From Vandiemenella viatica (Eukaryota > Arthropoda > Insecta > Orthoptera > Morabidae), in NCBI GenBank assembly GCA_031002005.1, contig CM061921.1, positions 145,671,283 to 145,735,282 of the forward strand: a DNA stretch of 64,000 nt, given 5' to 3'. Below the pieces are notes generated by a model. That model did no database searches, was not told the origin of the DNA, and worked only from the letters and a program-made list of their open reading frames with translations. A program made the position numbers and the translations under genes. This document shows, in pieces, positions 44,778 through 56,599 of the stretch (positions within the stretch are counted from its first letter, which is position 1; every line of letters starts with the position of its first letter).

Positions 44778-44882
44778 ATGCTGGACTTGATTCTGCTGTC
44801 GTATCAGTTGGGAGACATGGCTTATTACTTGTACAAACAACAGATTTTTTCTATCCGCTTGTGGATGATCCATATGTAATGG
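44778..44882 (+). CDS. SPS2: Selenophosphate synthetase, exon 2
   Basis: The acceptor is TATTTCAG|AT and the donor is ATGG|GTAAGT. Joined to exon 1, the split codon gives GAT (Asp71). The reading continues through D-A-G-L-D-S-A-V-V and then [18 protein letters not shown]. This is the SPS/AIR-synthetase N-terminal domain. Asp75 and Asp93 sit where the bacterial SelD family has metal-binding aspartates that hold Mg-ATP. Length is 105 nt, and the exon ends one base into codon 106. The preceding intron is about 39 kb and filled with nested transposons. Codons 71-105 are open with no frameshift, so the exon looks functional. Residues Val79-Ser80-Val81-Gly82 replace the more usual 'VIPLRH' type sequence of SPS1 proteins. 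Confidence 0.95.
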
Positions 44883-45059
44883 GTAAGTATCTTACAATTA
44901 GTTTCTCTCTCGGATTTCAGAAGGCTCTTAATGTACCTCTCACAATATTCATAATCTGAAAGTGTAATTCATTTATACTGGTCATAAGTATGATTGGCAA
45001 TTATCAGAAGAGAAATGGTGTACCCATTGACTGGAGGAACTGTTCTATTTATAATGTTT

Positions 45060-47840
45060 GCTGAAGGGAAACTATTTTGATGTACAGTTTTGCTGTAATC
45101 CATCTCCAAACTGGTTTGATGCAATCCTCAATCTCTTCCTATCTTGAACTAACCTTTTCATCTCAGCATACCCGACAGTTGTCTGCTTCATATCTTAAAT
45201 GTCTTCCTCTACAGTTCTTTCCTTAGACTGTCCCCCCACTAACAATTCGACCAATCCTGCATGTCTTAAAATATGACTTACCGCCTTGTCTCTTCATTCT
45301 GCAAGACTCTACCAGTCACTTCCAAAACACATTTATTTGGTGCTTTATCTGTCCACTTAATTTTCAGCATCCTTCTATAGTTCCACATTTCAAATGTTTC
45401 ATTTTTTCCTTCTTTCTATATTTCTAAAGTCCATGCTTCACTACTATAAAGTGCTGTACCCCGACACTGAGTTTGACAAATTTGTTTCGGAGTCCTGGAT
45501 CAGTATTTGAAGCTAAAGGATTTTTTTCAAGAAGGCTCTTTTTGCTAGTGCATCATTTCTACTTCAGTCCTCAGTTGTAGTTCTACTTCCTAAGTAACAG
45601 AATTCACTTACTTTTTTTTGCATCTGATCCAATTTTTTTAAAATTTAAGCTTCTATTATTGCTATCAATTCTGATACATTTCATCAATTTTTTCTTGCTT
45701 TGGTTTGTATTTAGTCCAAAATCTTCCTACAGTATTTTGTTCATGCCATTCAGTAACTTCTCAAGATGGACAGTTTGTTCTGGTAACAAAACAGTGTTGT
45801 CAGCAAATCGTAGCATACTGTATTTTTTTTCTCCTTAAAAAACACTTGCGTCACATTCATATTTTTCTTTTACTTCATTTATTGCTTCCTCTATGTACAA
45901 GCTGAATATTAACAGAGATAGACTACAACCTTGTCTCACGCCCTTTTTAACTTATGCATGTATCTCGACTTTTATTATAGCCACGTGATTCTTGTTTTAG
46001 ACCTAGTTTCTTTAAAGTTTTAAACAAATGAAATAAAAGTTTCTGTTTTTGGGATCCACCCTTCAAGTATTAATCTTAAAGCCAGAATTGGTTCTCTTGT
46101 GTCGCTCGTTTTCCTAAACGCAAACTACCTACTGTCTCTTCTACTGTGCTCTTTAATTGTCTGTATGTTATCCTGGTTAGTAACATTGAAGTATGTGATG
46201 TTAGACTTTACAGTGCGCTAGTTATCTCATTTTTCAGCTTGTGCTTTTTTCGGAAGTGTTAAGATGATACTTTTTTTAAAAACCGTTTGGAATTTATCGT
46301 GTTCCGTAATTGCTTTTTATCAGTTTGGATAATCTTTGCACTCCTTCTCTTGGAAGTTTCAGAAGTTCTGTAGGAATCTCATCCATTCAAACTGTCTTAC
46401 TTGATTTCAAAACTTTCAAACATCTATCCTTGAAATAGGGTCTCATAATTCATCAATATACACATCACTTCTTTTTCCAAAACACTGTTGTTTAACTCGT
46501 TCCCATCATACAGCTTTTCTATGTATTCCTTCCATTAGTTATCTCTATAAGAGGTTCCTTATCAGCAGCTTTTAAATAACATTTCTTCATTCCTCCAAAA
46601 CTCTGAGCTTAGAAATGCTATATCTACTTAACCTAAGACCATTTCCTTTTCTACTTCTTTGCACTTTTCTTATAGCTATTTTCTTTTACTCTTCTGCATT
46701 TCCTGTTTATTGGATTTCTAAATCGTCTGTCTTGCTCCCGTCCTGCTTCATCCCGAGTATTTTTGTGCTGTCTCCTCTCATCCGTCAGCTCCAAAATTTC
46801 TTCTGTGATCCAAAGTTTTCAGGTGGCTTGTTCCCTAAAACAAAATGTTACTTTAGAAGATTTAATTATTTCTCTCTTCAGTGCACTCCATTTGTACTCA
46901 GTTGAACTCCTTTGAGTTACTTCTTATACCCATGTCAACCATCTCTGCAAATTTTTCTCTCATGTTAGATTGCTTTGATTTGTTCACTTCATATGTTCTG
47001 CTTGCATTGCTTCTTTATCCTGAATTTCGGCTTGCACTTCATAACAGTCAGATTGTGGTCAGAGTCCATGTCAGCTCCTGAATATGCTTTATAGACTAGA
47101 ACTTTATTCCTAGATCTCTGTGTGACCATGATATAATCTAGCTGATATCTTCCTGTATCTGCTGTATGTTTCCAGGTGTATATCCTTTATGCATGTAACT
47201 TAAATAGTGTGTTTGCCTTGATTAGTTTATATTTTTTACAAAATTCTAACAACCTGCTCATCCCTCATGTCTTTCTACTAGACTTCTTACACTGTTTCCC
47301 TCTTTTCCTTCTTCCACTACTGCTTTCCAATAACCCATGATTATTAGGCTTTCCTCCTCCTTCACATAGTGGATTAATTCTTTATCATAGATTTACTCTA
47401 TTTCATCACTATTTTTGTGTAGTATGGTTGGAGCAGGCTTAGTTTTGACCCTCATCAGAATAATCCTGTCACTAAAACTGTAATAACTCACCCACCTCTC
47501 CTGTTAATTGCAAAACCCATACCAGTAACTACACTGACAGTTTGGGTGTTAATTATTTTGTGTTCCCGAGTACAGAACTCTTGTGCATCCTTCCACTTTA
47601 TCTCACTAATCCCAAAAAATCATTCCATCTCCCTTTTTAAGTTTTCTCATCTATGTACCCTATTTATACTTCTAACATTCCAAAATCAGACTCATAGAAT
47701 GTTTGTATCCATTCTAATGATTTCTCCATGAGCAATCTCCACCTGGAAATGTGATTAGGGTACTTCAGAAATATTTTACCCAGGAAGACGTTGTCATTCT
47801 ATATGTAATTTGAGAGTTTTACATGGCCTCGGGATAGCCT
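45060..47840 (-). mobile_element. Antisense LINE B (non-LTR, RTE-like), long decayed copy
   Basis: The plus strand shows the antisense of a widespread insect LINE. CTCCAAACTGGTTTGATGCA (about 45108) is near its 3' UTR. The RT region is at 45.2-46.6 kb (CTTGTCTCACGCCCTTTT at about 45930 is the complement of the KGVRQG segment). The endonuclease part lies at 47.0-47.7 kb (GTCAGATTGTGGTCAGAGTCC at 47047-47067 is the complement of the SDH motif region). Identification is by recognition of the nucleotide pattern. Coding is destroyed. It lies wholly in SPS intron 2. Confidence 0.65.
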
Positions 47841-49340
47841 TTGGGTCTTTATTGCAGTGACATCCCTATGTCATTGATAGACCTTGGATTTTAGGCAAAA
47901 ATCTGTTTATTCTGATTGAAATACATGAAAATAACATTATATATATGATTTATGGCCATTATTTGTGTCTAAAAATGCTTAAATTACAGTTAGGACCTGT
48001 TTTTTACCTATTTTACAATTTTTTCGTTCGAATATCGACAAAAGCGATTTACCTTAAAAAAATATTTTGTTAAGTGTTCATTTCAAACCATTAAAGTGAA
48101 CATATGTGAGGTCATTGTCGCTCGCTCCCTGTTTGCTATTAGTCACACAGAGCCTGCAGTGAGCCCTGTGTTTTCATAAAGCACCGAGGTACCGATCTCC
48201 AAATTATCTTCAATTAGGCAGTAGATTAACTAGTTTTCAAATTTCTCAACGGATAGAAACATTATGGTTACCATGTGTTGAACAGTTGTCACTATTATAC
48301 TAACAATATTTCAATAATGAGATTACCGTACATGTAGGCTTATTAAGTTTTTAATGAAAAATAGGACAGGCATCCTTCCACAGTATCACAAACCTGAACA
48401 TAGCATCTGGGCATCGGACAGGTATGTAAATAGCAATGCAAGACCGGGATTTTCCTGATGTCTAGTAGCCCTTTTATTGTGTCTAGTTCGAAATGTTTAA
48501 AAGGTAAAGGTCACAGGGTTCTGATGGCTCCTGCTGCTTACCCCAGGATTCACAGAGGTAGAGCTCCATATTCCCATCACAACCATTGGCACTAAAAGAA
48601 TGTGATGGGGTTCCCATAGAGTTTCATCCTTGGTACTCATTGGATATCACGCTGAATGGATTTAGGGAACCATTCCGGACGTTCAGCTTCATCTACGCTT
48701 CATTGGCGATCAAAACTCGATCATGCGGGCCGCAGACAGGTGATTTACCACCTGAGATATACGACCGCATGCTTAAAACTTTTAACTTGATATTATTAAA
48801 AGACTGCACAGTTATATCAAAATAGCATAAAATTTTTAAAAAATTCACATTAAGAGTTTCATTGATTTTAGATTATCCCAGCCAGCTAAAATCGGTTAAA
48901 TTAAAAAAATGCCTGCCAAATTACGCTTCTCGGTGTTACATTATAAATAATATAATTTTCATTTATAATATTTTATAAATATAACCACAATTTTGACAGC
49001 CTATTTTGACATTTTTAGAGCTTATTTTCCATTGTAAAGAGCCTTTTTTTAGGCACCTAAAATAAGATGTTTAGAGCCTAAAAATCTGAGGTTTACTCAT
49101 TTATCATTTCTGTGTTGAACTAGTGTTGTTCTATTTATATTGGTGTTTCATCCTACAGTATGGTTCTGAGATTCAAGTGGCCAAGTTTTCTCCAGTTTAG
49201 GAAATTTCATCTCATTGAGTGAAAGAAATTTCTGAAGTTTTGTTTATAGGGTACAGCAGTTTCTAAAAGCAAGGTAGAGGTAGTATTTTACTTGTATTTT
49301 TTCAAAGTGACAGTTAATAAATAGCATAATGCTACTCTAT
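47840..49340. other. Intron sequence, no feature seen
   Basis: AT-rich DNA. The open frame at 48586-48825 has no recognisable domain. Confidence 0.5.
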
Positions 49341-49346
49341 AAGCAA

Positions 49347-49577
49347 CCCTGGTGGTTGAGCGATATTGCTAGGACTTGGCATTTTGAAGAACATGAATTT
49401 GAATCCTCGCCCATTTATCCAGATTTCAGTTTTCCATGGTTTCCAAAAGTCATGCCAAGTGAATATGGGTATGGTTCATTCAAAAGGCTAGTGCTGAATT
49501 CCTTCCCTCACCTTTTTTGCCTTGTTAAAGAGAGAGAGAAAATGGGAAGAGGCTTCCTTATGAACAGCTATGTCAGT
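49347..49577 (+). mobile_element. tRNA-derived SINE copy 7, diverged
   Basis: CCTGGTGGTTGAGCGATATTG head, GAATTTGAATCC B box, CAGTTTTCCATGGTTTCC core and GAATTCCTTCCC, with many changes and indels, so it is an old copy. Confidence 0.75.
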
Positions 49578-50463
49578 CATTTGTTTGGCAGTGTTAGCTA
49601 AAGTATTTAGTATTTCACCACTCTTCTGCAGCTAAATAAGTACTAAAATGAGCCATGTATGCAAAAATGTGAGGAATACATAGCAAAACATGAATATGAA
49701 CACCATTGTTACATAAACCACTGCCTATCATTATTAATAGAAATTTTTCTGAAAATTTCCATAAAATATTCTAAACAGATTGGGTCGTCAGTTTGTTGTT
49801 CATAGCAACACGGAATTTTAAATTTATCTGAAAGTATGTTTCCATCTTTCTCATGTCATCCATTCAATTAATTTCGTTTCTGTTAAGTTTCGAGATGATT
49901 AATTTTTTTAAAAAGGTTTTAGGTGCATTTGAGGTTCAGGACTGTTTGAACATATATCTCATTGGAAGCTACTATTCGGAGGGGAGGGGGGGTTGAAATA
50001 ATTATGCTAAGTATTGCAATTATTTTCGACATGGATTCAAAATTTACATGTAAATCGGAAAATGCAAAGTACATAAAACGTTTAACACAGTGTGAATGTC
50101 TAACAGAATAACAAAAATCCACAAATAATTGATTTCGGGCAACTTAAAAGAACCTACGCAGGAAAATATACCTTCTGTATGATTCTTCAGCAGTTGATGT
50201 AGTAAAATGGTAACTGAAAAGGGTAAGGAGTGAGAGGATTGGCACATAATGCTTTTGTGGAAGCCATTTCTATAACACAGTAATAGCCAAGTTTTCACTA
50301 ACAATCATTTTTTGTTACTGTGACTCGTAAATTTTTCTGTAAGGTTAGCAATATAAATAAGTAATAAAATTTAGGCTGCAGATTTGACTTCAATAAGTTT
50401 AAATATAGGCAATAATGATGAGAAGCCAAATGCTTTTTGGCAGTGAAATTAAGGATGGGTATT

Positions 50464-50720
50464 GAAAGTAAACCCAGTATCTACCATAGATGAAGGAAGG
50501 AGTGACAATCTCAAAACAAAACAAAAAAGACGAATACAAATTACAATATTTTGGTTCTAAACCTGACTCTTGTGCTTAGAAGCAGGAATCAGATGTGCAC
50601 ACACTAATGCTCAACACATGAATCAATTTAGATGCTGGTGGCAGGTGTTGTGTACACACTTGATTCCCTTAAGATATGGCTCCTCTGCCTCCAGCTATCA
50701 TAAGTGATGGGTTTACTTTC
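50464..50720. mobile_element. Foldback MITE F1
   Basis: Inverted ends GAAAGTAAACCCA (50464-50476) and its complement TGGGTTTACTTTC (50708-50720). Inside follow CTACCATAGATGAAGG and its diverged partner. Same end style as the larger element at 59.4 kb. It sits 72 bp upstream of SPS exon 3. Confidence 0.65.
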
Positions 50721-50792
50721 TCCATCTTTACTTAGTTTAAATATATATCTTTTTGTTCAGTAGTTAAAATATATCCATTGTGAAACTTGCAG

Positions 50793-50941
50793 GAGGCATT
50801 GCATGTGCAAATGTACTGAGTGACATGTATGCTATGGGAGTATCTCAAATTGATGGAGTACAAATGATTATTTCTGCATCCACACGCTTTACTGATCAGC
50901 AGAGAGATGCAGTTCTTCCTCTACTTGCAAAGGGATTCCAG
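50793..50941 (+). CDS. SPS2: Selenophosphate synthetase, exon 3
   Basis: The acceptor is ACTTGCAG|GA and the donor is CCAG|GTATGG. The first two bases complete codon 106 (GGA), followed by 49 open codons ending in phase 0. The sequence GIACANVLSDMYAMGV is a hallmark of SPS; Asp116 lies at the third N-terminal metal-binding Asp position of SelD. The next stretch, roughly residues 122-140, departs from the usual 'CDNMLML' sequence (here S-Q-I-D-G-V-Q-M-I-I-S-A-S). It then returns to a family-like helix (TDQQRDAVLPLLAKGFQ). The MG-G-I at the exon junction has Gly where SPS proteins often have Arg or Lys. The intron before this exon is 5.9 kb; the one after it is 875 bp. Confidence 0.95.
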
Positions 50942-51816
50942 GTATGGTTGCAATAGTCTTCTTGAATAACTATAATTTAATGGTGATATCATTGTGACCG
51001 CCAAAATTACCTTCTCCCCAATGAGTGAGAGTCTTTTTAAACTTTTCCTTGTTCCTGTAGTGTCAGAAATTTTATAGTATTTCTAAGGCTTAACTTTTTG
51101 ACATATTAACTTCCCAAACTGAAAATCTTGCATTTTTCACAAAATTTTTAAAACTGTTAGTGGTTTGAAAAATGTGTTGTTACTCCTGTTATCACTTCCT
51201 TATTGTTCATATCTTCTCTGAGTTGTATTTATTTAATTTTTTTGCGGCAGTGGTATTGTTGGTAAGATTTGTTGTAACCAAGCAGAGGCATTTGGTTAAT
51301 ATTTTCTTGAAAACCAGTTTGAAACTTGTTAAAGAAACTATTAACGAGGAAAATTATTTCATTTCTTTTTCTTAAAATTCTAATTTAGAGTTGTAATCAG
51401 TGCTGAACGTACCATTTAGACTTCTTAATTTTAGTGCATCATGACTCTGGGCTTTAGAGAGAGTGACCAAATTTAATTAAAATTTTGCTGACAACTGTCC
51501 TGGTGAGAGTTATATGCAATTATTTTGGTAAATACTAAGCTGTTCTTATTTTGTACACAAACTGCTACAAGCTTAAATAGCTGAGAAAGATGGTGAACAC
51601 TCACTTTACTCCTGTTTAATATTAATTGGTTGTATGAAGTTAAGCATCATTCTTGATTAAACATCTGATCTCACAACAAGACTGAAAATGGACCGGGCTG
51701 CTGTGGGAAGGATAAACTGCTTTTTTTTTTCTCTCTCTCCATTTCCACACTTTTTCTGTCTTGCACTGTCTTTTTATGAAAATTTAAGTTAGTTTGAAAC
51801 TGTGTTATTGTTACAG

Positions 51817-51929
51817 GATTGTGTCAAGCGGGCAGGAACTATACTTACTGGAGGACATACTGGCCTTAACCCATGGTGCATCATTGGAGGTGTTGCCACT
51901 AGTGTCTGTCGTCCAGGAGAAGTTGTGAT
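51817..51929 (+). CDS. SPS2: Selenophosphate synthetase, exon 4 (last exon visible)
   Basis: The acceptor is TTGTTACAG|GA; the donor AT|GTGCGT is a weaker but valid GT site, leaving two bases of codon 193. The 37 full codons read DCVKRAGTILTGGHTGLN, then PWCIIGGVATSVCRPGE, the TGGxT-NPW-GGVAT segment found in all SPS proteins (residues 156-192). SPS proteins are usually about 390-450 residues, so the rest of the C-terminal domain (the TKPLGTQ, TDITGFG and ETSGG regions) and the stop are missing. I read 51.93-64.0 kb on the + strand for the TKPLG-type continuation and did not find it, so intron 4 probably exceeds 12 kb. Confidence 0.94.
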
Positions 51930-52260
51930 GTGCGTATGAAATATTAAAGAAGTCATACTTAATAAAAATAGCAAAGTGATCTAATTTTTTAAAGCACGAG
52001 ATTGTGTATTGAAGCCATGAAACTGTAAAGTTAATGTTCTCTAAATTACTCCTGTTTTCATACTGCTACTAATTCTCACTGTTATTGCTCAATGATTCCT
52101 TTGATATTTTTTAAGACAACGCCATAATTATTAGCCCCTGTTCAAATGACTCTGTTGGTCCATATATAAACAGTGTCATTTCCATGGTATTGCTACTCCC
52201 CTTGCCTAATAATTAATCAGTCACAATGATGTGTTAAAGGATGCTTATAAGAAATCTACC

Positions 52261-52493
52261 GAGCATGGTGGGTGAGCGTCAACGCTCTGGCCTCACATTT
52301 TGGAGGACGCCAGTTGGAATCCCCATCCGGGCATCCAGATTTGGGTTTTCCATGGTTTCCCCAAATCACTCCAGGCGAATGCCAAGATGATTCCTTCAAA
52401 AGTCCATGGCTGAATTCCTTCCCATTCTTTTTTCCCAGTCCCATCCCGCCTCTAATGACCTTGACGTCAACAAGGCGTAAAGCCATAAGGAAA
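52261..52493 (+). mobile_element. tRNA-derived SINE copy 8
   Basis: GGTGGGTGAGCGTCAACGC head, GTTGGAATCC B box, shared body, and GGCGTAAAGCCATAAGG end. AGAAATCT/GGAAATCT flanks suggest the target duplication. Lies in SPS intron 4. Confidence 0.9.
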
Positions 52494-52849
52494 AGAATAG
52501 GAAATCTGATTGTTTCTAGTCAACTGAAGGTGTTTAATACTTGCATTCTTTCCAATTCTGTCAACATACAATGCATACACAATTTCTAGTACAAAACCTT
52601 CCACACATTTACTTTTCACTTAAGCAACGTTTAGCATATCAAGAGCTTGTGCTCCATACTAGCTCGAACAAAACCATGTGCTCCATTACTACTTCTTACT
52701 CTGTGTTCTGCTAGCAACTCTGGCCTTACACTTCTACCTACTGTTAAACTAGCTTTAGCACAAAACTTACTAACTCCCCCACATATTAATCATGCTACTA
52801 ATACTGTGAAGCTTTATTTAATTACAGAAGATATATCCATTACATTATG

Positions 52850-53060
52850 GAAACAAAGGGCTTTAAAGCAGATACATTATACATTTGGATAGGAGCGTAA
52901 CCACCACTTACCAAAGATGAAGGCTGCTGCAGCATCAGAACACGGATAAATGAGTAAACGTATAGAACTTGAAATTTTTGGGTTCATAACCTGTCTTCAA
53001 CAAAAGAATGAGTTGGCTGCCTGGTGGAATCCGGCAGTGTCAGGAGATTACTAGGAAATA
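52850..53060. mobile_element. Foldback element arm F2 (single arm)
   Basis: ACATTTGGATAGGAGCGTAA then CACTTACCAAAGATGAAGGC match the arm of the 57.5-58.1 kb element. No partner arm was found. Confidence 0.5.
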
Positions 53061-53430
53061 TTTTTTTCGTGAATTTTCCAGAGTCTGTAGTTACTTAGGT
53101 TCAGCTGTATATAAATTATCAAATTTGTGGACAGAACATATTTTAGGAAAACAGTGTCTTCAAGGATGATGATCCAGTATGAAATGTAGAGACTGAATAT
53201 TATCATCTACACCTAATGCAGCATTAGCATGCTGTAGAAAATATCTTAATATATAAGATAGATTTATGTGTCCAGTTTTAAATTTAAAAACATTTGTCTT
53301 TTCAGTAAGTCACTTGTCTGACTTTTTCTGGTTTCAAAACACTATATTGAAAAGTATACGACCTACAGAGACAAGTGATACATGAAAATATACATAAACT
53401 CGCCAAGATTAAAAGCCCTCTTGGTGTCGG

Positions 53431-54240
53431 ATGTGCACACTAGATGGCAACAGTGGACAAGATGGAAAAGTGGGAGAAGAGTTTTTGTGTGTTAGATATT
53501 GTGAAGTGTTCTTCAGTTACAAATGTGTAACATGCATTTGTACGAAAATAAAAAAAAAACTGCGCCTAGTCACCAGAGCATTTTACATTGGTTTTGCCAG
53601 TTTCAGGAAACTTGTTGTCTGCTTAAACAGACCAGCGTGGGGCAACCATGTGTCTCAGAGGAAACTGTGGAGCACATGAGACAGAGCTCTAAGCGCAGTC
53701 CACAAAAATCAACTGTTTGTCCCAGCTGTGAATTGGGCATTCCGCAGAAAACTGTGTGGAATTTTTTGCATCGGCATTTGCATTTCAAACCCTAACATGT
53801 GCAATTGGTACATTCCCTGACCCCCAGATGATTGTTGTAGGTGTTTTGATTTTTGTACCCAAATGCTGAAGCTATGGAAAATTAGGAGGACTTAGCAAGG
53901 AACTTTGTATTCAGCAACGAGGTGACTTTTCGTCTGTCTGGAAAGATGAATCGTCACAATTTGAATGTGCGAGGTACTGAATTACTGCATACCTGTGTGG
54001 AGCTGGATAGGGATTCAACAAAAGTGAATGTCTTTAATGCCATATCAAAGAGAAAGCTGTGTGGGGCCCTTTTTCTTCAAAGATCAGATGGTGACAGGAT
54101 CCGTGTACCTGGATATGTTGTAGGTTTTTTTCTTCCACAATTTAATACTTACTCCTCCACTTTGTTCCTACAACAGGACGGGGCTCCACCTCAATTGGGT
54201 ACAAATGTCCGCATCTTTCTTAACAGAGAAGTGCTACATC
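53431..54240 (+). pseudogene. mariner-like transposase, N-terminal and catalytic part (split element, part 1)
   Basis: Fragments read ILHWFCQFQETCCLLKQ, V-S-E-E-T-V-E-H-M-R-Q-S, GIPQKTVWNFLHRHLHFKP (helix-turn-helix, 53.59-53.79 kb), then VTFRLSGKMNRHNLNVRGTE and LQQDGAPPQLGTNVRIFLN. QQDGAPP carries the second catalytic Asp. The sequence breaks off at 'EVLHRL' (about 54240) and resumes 2 kb later. Frame changes lie between the blocks. Confidence 0.85.
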
Positions 54241-54849
54241 GCTTGTAGTGTAAGGGGGTTTTAGTGGGTTGGATGGTGTTGCTATTTGAATTAGCTACCC
54301 TTACTACCTTCACTGATTCAGGAAATATTACCTTTGCTATTCTGCATATTTTAAGAATTACTCTCGAATCTGAAATTAAAATAAAAGTTTCTGGGAAATA
54401 TGATATTTTCCTCTTTATCAATGAAAAACTGCCCTAGGTTGCTATTTATTGGGTACTCTTTATGGCTTAAAGAAGGTGTTTTTAATTTTAGTGCGAATAC
54501 AAGGAGTCTCAAATCAAATACCAAGCTCTGCATTGTCTTTTATTTGCCAATAAACCAACAATAACAACTTAGTAAATGCTAATATTAGTGAAACAAAATC
54601 AATATGATGAAACTTTACAAAAAATGACAAAAATCACACATTTGATCTATCTGATTTTCCCGTTAAACATCAGAGAATGATCTTTACGATTCCAATGATT
54701 GGATGTAATATTAAAATAAATTACATTAGCATGATTTATGAGTCAGCGCCAGGGTTTTTTTTTTTATATTACCCACCAAATATGGAAATTGAAAGTTCAC
54801 AAACGTTTGTCCACCTTTCAATATAAAAATTGTTAAAATGGCTCGCAGC

Positions 54850-55585
54850 TTTTAAACAAACATTAGCTCAGTTTATTGGAGGTAAAACTCTTAACTGTTC
54901 AAGATTTCTTGACAGGGCTAGTCTCAATGACTTTAAATACACACTGTTAAGTTCATTGTACAATTACCGTAGACAGTGTAGACTGCTCCGGCGAAAATGT
55001 TAGCTCACTACAACACTCAAGCTCTTTTAAAAATCTGGAAAAATATCCTGAAGAACCCTCGGCTGCCTATACATCAAGACATAATTCAAGCGAAACACCA
55101 ACGCTTGAAATCAAGAAAACCACCATGGCGCACAGCAATCAACCTCACAGAGTCCTCTTTCAACACCAATAAGCTGTGGAAAACTCAGTGGGAGCAGTCA
55201 TCAGTAGCCAATAAAAATCTAGTTGAGGACCCCTCAGTAAGGTTACAAGGTTTCGAACTCCCTAGGCGGCAGTGGAGAATCATCAACCGAATTCGAACAG
55301 GACAAGGCAGATGCGCCTACTTATTATACAAATGGGGCTGGGTAGATTCTGCAAATTGTGACTGCGAAGCCGCCTTACAGACAATAAATCACATCGTTTC
55401 TGACTGTCCTCTTCGGGCCTACAAGGGAACAATGGCGGAAATCCATGATGCGTCGATCAGTGCAGTTGACTGGACTAAAACATTAGATCTCGAGATATGA
55501 AATTGTACAAGCTTGTCATATGTATATTTCCTATTGTGTATCTCATAAATAATCATACGATAAATAAATAAATAACAACACTCAA
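54850..55585 (+). mobile_element. Jockey-like LINE 3' fragment with 167-codon open frame
   Basis: Open frame 54997-55500 reads INLTESSFNTNKLWKTQWEQ, FELPRRQWRIINRIRTGQGR and CAYLLYKWGWVDSANCDCEA, then INHIVSDCPLRAYKG. It ends 70 bp before a TAAA-repeat tail (about 55560-55577). This is the C-terminal end of a common insect LINE ORF2, with a C-x-C-x11-H-x4-C motif. The copy is 5'-truncated and, being still open, relatively young. Confidence 0.85.
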
Positions 55586-55589
55586 GTCA

Positions 55590-56269
55590 TTATTAGCTTG
55601 TGCACTTCTGCCTACTGCAATATTGACGTATGCTTTCTCTCTCTGAACGCAAAGTATGGAGTGTACCAAGTCACTCCGGCCTGTACCCACTGGGGTCTGG
55701 TATAGAGTGGCTCCGACCTCGTTCACTCGAGCCCATGTACGGAGTGTACAACTCGACCACTCAAGGCCTGGTATAGAGTGTCCTCCAACATCGTCCAGAA
55801 ATGGCTGTTCTCCCATCATTTTCTGCTGGCCATGCCTATTCGATGACGTATTTTCAACATAAGGACGAAAATGCCCAGAAATTAGTACTCCGCGGAGATT
55901 TTTATGCTGATGATTGGTTCTGCTATTATGCCTTCTTCCTCATATTGGTTAAAATCGTTTTCTAATGTCTCGTGAAAACCACTGGATTCTGGCAATATTC
56001 GGGATGTGTGTCTCAGAAAATTTTGGGGTAGCAAAATGTCAGTGGCCTGTCAACCATCTTTCCTCAGATATTCCCATACCTAGTGAGTCCCACAGGGATC
56101 CTGGTGTCAGCCTGGCGGGTGTTTTGTACCTGAAACTTCCTTCCCCTTGCTCGGCCCTCATAGCCACAAAACTCTGATCCTTGCAGAATTCTTACTATCA
56201 CTGATGGGATTTTATACAAATAATAAAAATTGTACTGGATGACCCACTTCGATCATTCCTTTACATGCT
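55590..56269. other. Remainder of the 2-kb insert in the mariner-like element
   Basis: 55660-55790 has repeated GTATAGAGTG and GGAGTGTAC motifs (short internal repeats). The rest is unassigned. Confidence 0.4.
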
Positions 56270-56570
56270 GGATAGGGTATGCTGATCCGAGTGATGTTCC
56301 TCTGTTATCATGGTCCCAGGTCGCCAGATCTGACGCCATGTGATCTCTTCTTGTGGGATTATGTGAAGGACGAAGTTTATGTATCCACAATGCCAACAAT
56401 GCTGCAAGAACTACAGGAATGGATCACTGCTGCTGTGACTGACATTGATAGAAATATGCTACCATTTGTATAGACAGAACTGGATTACCGTTTGGATGTG
56501 TGCCAGGTGATCAAAGACGCACACATTGAACATTTATCATATGTACCAGAAACTTGGTGATTTTATTAAT
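56270..56570 (+). pseudogene. mariner-like transposase, C-terminal part (split element, part 2)
   Basis: Resumes with GGATAGGG-TATGCTGATCCG (W-I-G-Y-A-D-P-S-D), then RSPDLTPCDLFLWDYVKDEV (third catalytic Asp region), ELQEWITAAVTDIDRNM and LDYRLDVCQVIKDAHIEHL. A stop at 56473 and a one-base shift near 56330 show decay. Together with part 1 it makes one transposase. Confidence 0.87.
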
Positions 56571-56599
56571 CTATGTAGATGTCACTTTTGAAACAGTAG

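Noticed and set aside
52590..52610. ACAAAACCTT as the TKPLG start of SPS exon 5
   Set aside because: The following codons (S-T-H-L) do not continue the SPS family sequence and there is no matching acceptor upstream.
54997..55500. 167-codon open frame as a host gene
   Set aside because: It matches the C-terminus of a common LINE ORF2 and is followed by a TAAA tail.
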